Program-made: the position numbers and the translations under genes | Notes under the pieces: model-generated | Database searches by the model: none | Told to the model about the DNA's origin: nothing | The model's input: the letters and a program-made list of their open reading frames with translations, nothing else | In this document: positions 59,587 through 64,000 of the stretch, in pieces | Layout: every line of letters starts with the position of its first letter | Numbering within the stretch: position 1 is the stretch's first letter | DNA from: Saprospiraceae bacterium | Lineage (GTDB): Bacteria > Bacteroidota > Bacteroidia > Chitinophagales > Saprospiraceae | DNA: 64,000 nucleotides | Reading direction: 5' to 3' | Assembly: GCA_016718205.1 (NCBI GenBank) | Contig: JADKEB010000034.1 | Span: forward strand, 124,001-188,000

Positions 59587-61739
59587 TCCTCATTCACAAA
59601 ACTCTCTTCATAATCCTTTCTGCTGATGACAGTATCGTATAGTCCGATATCTTCACCTTCATGTTTATTAATACCTATGTATTCCAGGCTTGCATCTTCA
59701 TACCTTTTAAATTTATATACCGCATCATTCATCAGGGCACTGTTAAATACGCCAAGACTTACCAATAATTCAAAATCCCTGACCACGAGACCAGTAACTT
59801 TTTTGAAGAGACCGGGTTCAAGCTGTGTGATGACATCCCTGAGACTTCGCTCTCTGTAATCTGTCAGATACATAAATACCGGCACCCTTGTAGCAAATTT
59901 GATCATCTTTTCTTGTATCTGTTTTCTAAGGCTCTTGTATTCTTTTTCATCATCTGTAAGATCTTTTTCTCTCTTTTGTGTCAGATCACGCTCATTAGCT
60001 TCCTGTTTTGCCTTTTTGACAGAATCAGATTTATTGATAATAGTTTCAATATCCTGATTAACCTCCTTATTGGGCGATAAGCTATCAGGGTTTTGAATAG
60101 TCCAAGGGGTCTGAACTCTGAACGCTGCTTGAAAGTAGGTCTCAGGACTGGAAGAATTACGCAACATAAAGATGCCTGTCCATGGTTTTACAGATACTCC
60201 CGTAGTCAGTTTACCGCATGATAGAGTGATGGTCTTTGATGTCAACGGATTGTCTGTCATAGCAGCTTTTACAGGTGGCAATGCTTCTACTCCTATACCT
60301 GCACCAGTTCCAGCTGCAACTACTGTGGTATAATCTTGATAAAAAGTATTTTGCCTTTGTTTCAGCAGGTTACCCATTGCATGACAAGCCGCTACTGTTG
60401 GCATAAACCATAAAGTATGATTCAATACATTTAGAAGCGGAGCATGTGAAAAGGCAATGGTGGTTTTTTAGCTCCTAATTTCAGATGGTCAATATTGGTT
60501 TCTGCAAACGAACCTCGAATCAAATCCAACCATTTTTGCACTTCACTTTCATATTTAAATTTTGCATTTTCTCCAACACCTTCAGCACTAAAAAAGATAT
60601 TCAAATCAAATTCATTAAATTCCCCCTTCATGGCTATTTCTCTTATAGCATCAGGCAATTGATAAGTCAACATCACCATTCTTGGCAATGAAGTGTATGG
60701 ATTCAGATCCCCTATCCAATTTTCTTTAGCTCTTTGTTCGTCCGAATAGGTCCAGTTAAAAATCTGCTCTTCTATAAATTCACCTGATGCTATGGCTCTG
60801 AATGGAGTGCCTGATAAGTATAAATAAGCATTGGTGGTAATTGGCATATTCTCTTCATCAAAATATTCCATTCCTTCTCCTTGGCAAATTTCACCTCTTG
60901 CACCTCAGCTTCAAAGAGTTCTTTAGCATTTTCACGCCATGCACCATAATGATATTCATCAAATATCACACAATCCCAGTTTGTTGTATGTACCCATTCA
61001 TTTCTTGCTTTTATACCACCGGCTTCATTTTTGCCCAGATAGTCTTGAAATGAACCAAAACACACAATAGGCTTTGATTTATCTGCATCGGCATAGTTCA
61101 TAGTTTCTGCTCGGCTACTGATGAACTGCCATCCTCTGAAATCCACATGGGTTTGCAAATCTTCATCCCAGGCGCTTTGTACAGCAGGTTTAAGTAAGCA
61201 CCAGGAGCTTTTCCAACCAATTTTTTGCCAGTTGATATGTGGCAAATGTTTTCCCGAATCTCATTTTAGCATTCCATAGGAAGTGTGGCGTCTTATCCTT
61301 GTTCTCTTTTCTGAAACTACTGAAATATGATATCGTTTTATTGACCGCTTCTTCCTGTTCCGGTCGCATTCCAAAATCAAGCGTGCGGTTATCTTCATTT
61401 TTGATACCACTCTTTATTTCGATGATTGCAGCTTTGATATCCTTTATGGTACACCTGAACCATTCGCCCTGAGTATTTGTGATACCTTTTTTTTCCTCAG
61501 ATAATGATGCACATCATAATCTGTAAAAAGCGGCCATCGCTCCGCATCGCCGATGTCTCATATACTATTTTATAGTCTATTCTGCTTGTTTTGAGCTGCT
61601 CAGCTATTCTGCCTTGTGATGTTCTACTGGTATAACCGACTTTTAGTAACCCCTGATGACTGGATACATCAGTAAGTTCATAAGCATAGATAGTAGGATT
61701 AGCTTCAGGTCGCTGCGGGAAAAAGTCTCTTTTACTCAT
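59583..61739 (-). CDS. GIY-YIG nuclease / DEAD-like helicase fusion, restriction-type (frameshifted)
   Basis: About 718 residues if repaired. The N-terminus is a GIY-YIG/T5orf172-like segment (PTIYAYELTDVSSHQGLLKV, GYTSRTSQGRIAEQL). It is followed, after breaks at about 61520 and 61250, by a helicase: Walker A in KMRFGKTFATYQLAKKIGWK, motif II DEYHYGAW and motif III-like LYLSGTPFRAIASGEF. A break at about 60428 leads to the second RecA domain (NHTLWFMPTVAACHAMGNLL, TKTITLSCGKLTTGVSVKPW with TSKTITL in this copy, and ETYFQAAFRVQTPW). Similar fused helicases are found next to the same class of methyltransferases as at 62215-63636, as the restriction subunit. It starts at ATG 61739; a GTG two codons earlier is possible. 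Confidence 0.82.
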
Positions 61740-62214
61740 GAACACATTTATTTTTCACATTTTTTAATAGATATGTTTACAAAATCGACATACCGTGAAA
61801 ATATGTCTATAAATTCAATATAAATCTATACTTTATATAGATGCGTTTATCCGATCAACATAACTAATTTGATAACACGTCTATTAATCTATAATTGTAT
61901 TTTCTAACTCAAATCTGTTAAAATTGACCTGGTATGGTTGCTCTAATGCTTTGAACATTCTGTGTTTCACCAAGAATAAAATTATGATTTACTCTAATGT
62001 CGATAATAAATTCATTACAATTTACTCTTGACAAAATATTGCCCCCGCGCCTCTGTTGTGGTTCCTCTTCCTTCCTTTGCCCCCTTGATGTCCTTACCAT
62101 GGTTGTCCCCGCCCTTTGATAATCAGAGTTCATAGTACGCTTCTGATCTAAAAGTAATTTGTTGTTTAGTTCCGAATGTTGGTTGATACATATTTATTAA
62201 TTATTAGTTGGTGA
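61740..62214. other. Spacer in the defence block
   Basis: AT-rich at both ends. It contains a GC-richer stretch (about 62038-62115) with a short minus-strand open frame, 61918-62133 (MNSDYQRAGTTMVRTSRGQR ... SIRATIPGQF), which could encode a basic 71-residue protein or be a leftover. I do not recognise it and do not call it separately. Confidence 0.35.
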
Positions 62215-63636
62215 TTATAAATCGTTTTCAATGGAGTTTATAGGCCGAATTAATTGAGATATAAACTCGATTTCATGCTGAGTTAATTCATATTTTGCAA
62301 AAAGTTTTTCATCATCCCATTTTTCATTCATTGAAAGATTTGGCACAAATATAAATTTCCCTTTTGTAATATTTTGAGTTAAAAGAATTGTTGAAACCAA
62401 AAATCTGCAAAACTTCGTCCGAAGGAATTCTGCCATATTCAATGCCTCGTATTCATTGCTAAAACTCCCTACGACCAGATAAGATTCAGTGCAAACAGTA
62501 TTTGGTGGCATTACTTCAATTCTTGAAAAAATCCTCCTTTTTCCTTCTTTGTCAGGTTGTCCACCGTGGTCATTTGATGCCTTTGACAATAATACCTTCC
62601 ATTTATCAATCAAATTCTTCCCACTTGTGATTTTGTTTAAATGAATTTTCCCTTTTCCTTTACTCGTAATTAATTCCAAGTCGCCAGTTTTTTCTGGTCT
62701 TACTGAACCCAAATGGCATCCGCTTGATACAGCCTCATCCAAAAATGAATTACTTTTTGTTTAACTTTATTTATTATATCAATAGCTAAATTGTTCTAAC
62801 AAAAGTGTCAAACTCGTCTAAAAATCTTTTTGACTTAATGACAATATTCTTTCGTATAGTTTCTACTTCACAGATACCTTTATTATCTCTATCCCAAAGG
62901 AAATAGCATACTCCACCTGCAACATCGACTCAGGAAAGCAATCCTTTGAATCAGCGAAATCAACAAGCTTTCTGATACTTTTATCTTTCAATGTTTCGCT
63001 TCTAAATTCATCCAAACCCTTACCTCCAGAATACCATCTTGCTGGAATTATCATTGATAGATATCTTGGGTTCAATTTTTTTGCTTGATTAATGAATAAA
63101 TGGTAAATGGGTTTTGCACTTGAACCTGTACCACCACCGTCGTTTAATTGATAGGGTGGATTACCTACCTTCACGATCATATACTTCTTGGCTCGCTCCA
63201 CAGTAAGTACACTTGCCATTGCGCCATGTGTGCTGCATTCTATCATATCTGAGATTGCCTTGTTCATCATCAAAGGTTTCACATATGGAGTATTTACCAT
63301 TGGCAGTTTTGGAGCAATACACGCTACGGCGAGATAATAGTGATGTCAGTTCTGTGATCGCTATACCATACAGTTGATTTTTAAAGATGTGGTTGATACG
63401 TTCTTGTTTGTCAGGTATCTTGCTTTCCAGTCCTGACATCAATCTTTTGCCATTTCTCTCAGAAACACACCTGACTTACATACTGGATCGAGAAACTTTG
63501 CATCAGGGTTACTCCATAATTCCATAGGTAGCAAATCCAATATATCATTGACCAATCCAGGTGGAGTAAAAACTTCATCATTGCTCAGATTGGCAAGGCA
63601 ACTTAGTACATCCGGGTTATAATTAGTTTGCATCAT
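62215..63636 (-). CDS. Adenine-type DNA methyltransferase (Eco57I-like), frameshifted and internally deleted
   Basis: Begins MMQTNYNPDVLSCLANLSND with EVFTPPGLVNDILDLLP. SAM motif I follows (KFLDPVCKSGVFLREMAK), then NQLYGIAITELTSLLSRRSV, a Cys pair (GKCTYCGAS) and the catalytic motif GNPPYQLNDGGGTGSS. The later parts are YLSMIIPARWYSGGKGLDEF, the GGVCYFLWDR strand (shifted frame at about 62900), and a C-terminal FVPNLSMNEKWDDEKLFAKY. Frame breaks lie at about 63440, 63165, 62925 and 62790. Between DREGR and VGNPPYQL about 20 residues expected in the family are missing. It is the methylation partner of the helicase downstream. Intactness is doubtful. Confidence 0.8.
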
Positions 63637-63647
63637 TTTCTCGAGTT

Positions 63648-64000
63648 TTAAAAATGTATCAAAGGAAAATCTTTTACTGGCTCATCGATAGCCGCAGCAT
63701 TTTTCATCATTAAACAATGAAAATTGATGGCTCTTTTCTACCAAAAATCTAAACATATAATCTCTGCGTTTTATCATACTCCCATTGACTGCACTCCACT
63801 CAGAAAATATTATAGGCTTTTTAGTAATAGGATTAGTAAAGTCGAGTGCATCACCCCATAGTATGTTTCTACTCAAAATAAACTTTACACTTTTACGGCA
63901 ATCATCGGTACACTGATTTTTGAATAGAGAAAAATACTTTTCATTAAATATATCAAAAAGTCTTTCCCGACATTCCACTGCATTATCTTCCAGTATATCT
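63648..64000 (-). CDS. Second methyltransferase-like protein of the defence block (5' end outside window)
   Basis: Open from the window edge: VECRERLFDIFNEKYFSLFK with a following ILSRNILWGDALDFTNPITK, then PIIFSEWSAVNGSMIKRRDY and, after a shift at about 63695, DEPVKDFPLIHF and a stop at 63648. The WGDAL and FSEWSAVNGxMIKRRD motifs belong to the methyltransferase-like proteins found directly upstream of the Eco57I-type enzyme in this class of restriction-modification loci. The start of the next gene (ATGATG at 63631-63636) follows after 11 bp. The SAM-binding part lies beyond the window. Confidence 0.7.

Noticed and set aside
1..64000. tRNA and rRNA genes
   Set aside because: I looked for T-loop and rRNA signatures by eye and saw none; a covariance-model search would be needed to exclude a tRNA.

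Overview
The window looks like a chromosomal segment of an AT-rich Bacteroidota, most likely of the Saprospiria or a related class. The evidence is C-terminal type 9 secretion (T9SS) sorting tails, carboxypeptidase-regulatory-domain TonB receptors, a DUF5606 protein, a BT_3928-type DoxX/MauE protein, a TSP3-repeat OmpA protein, LytS/LytTR signalling, and TAnnTTTG -7 promoter boxes in place of sigma70 boxes. This placement is inferred from gene content; there is no rRNA in the window to confirm it.

Layout. 0-5 kb: a truncated SAM methyltransferase, a 1-kb tandem array of about 102-bp units, an unassigned protein, a GT-C glycosyltransferase and a DUF5606 protein. 5-12.6 kb: two copies of a small inverted-repeat element (MITE-like), a dockerin-like secreted protein, a T9SS protein, then a REP-associated tyrosine transposase (RAYT) sitting between two blocks of hairpin repeats related to the 1-kb array, then a secreted metzincin protease. 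12.6-14.6 kb is non-coding and holds a block of G/C homopolymers that looks like an assembly artefact. 14.6-30.3 kb is ordinary chromosome: OmpA, a TonB receptor plus lipoprotein with a palindromic operator, a broken ChaN-like gene, DoxX/MauE, GT2, a flippase, prmC, a second TonB receptor and lpdA. 30.5-36.4 kb is one giant secreted protein gene with 15 cysteine-bearing repeats and a T9SS tail. 36.4-49.4 kb is an accessory region of secreted and surface proteins that becomes a gene graveyard from about 40.6 kb (SUMF1-like, outer-membrane barrel, propeller histidine kinase, LytTR regulator, Kazal lipoprotein), all with several lesions. 49.6-56.8 kb is an integrated mobile element: tyrosine recombinase, an unknown protein of about 800 residues, iteron-like repeats, an HTH protein, a RepA-like ATPase and a DUF6371 primase-like protein. 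56.8-64 kb, on the opposite strand and converging on it, is a defence-type block: DNA methyltransferases, a GIY-YIG/DEAD helicase, a HEPN-like protein and a DUF262/DUF1524 nuclease.

A caution for the whole window: many genes carry single-base frameshifts, often in homopolymers, that can be repaired by adding or removing one base (dockerin protein, lpdA, giant repeat gene, integrase and others). This fits uncorrected sequencing error. Some lesions are larger deletions (histidine-kinase core, a 55-codon FISUMP remnant, a truncated oxidoreductase), which indicate genuine decay. Wherever a gene is split, I give the span of the reconstructed gene and say where the frame breaks.
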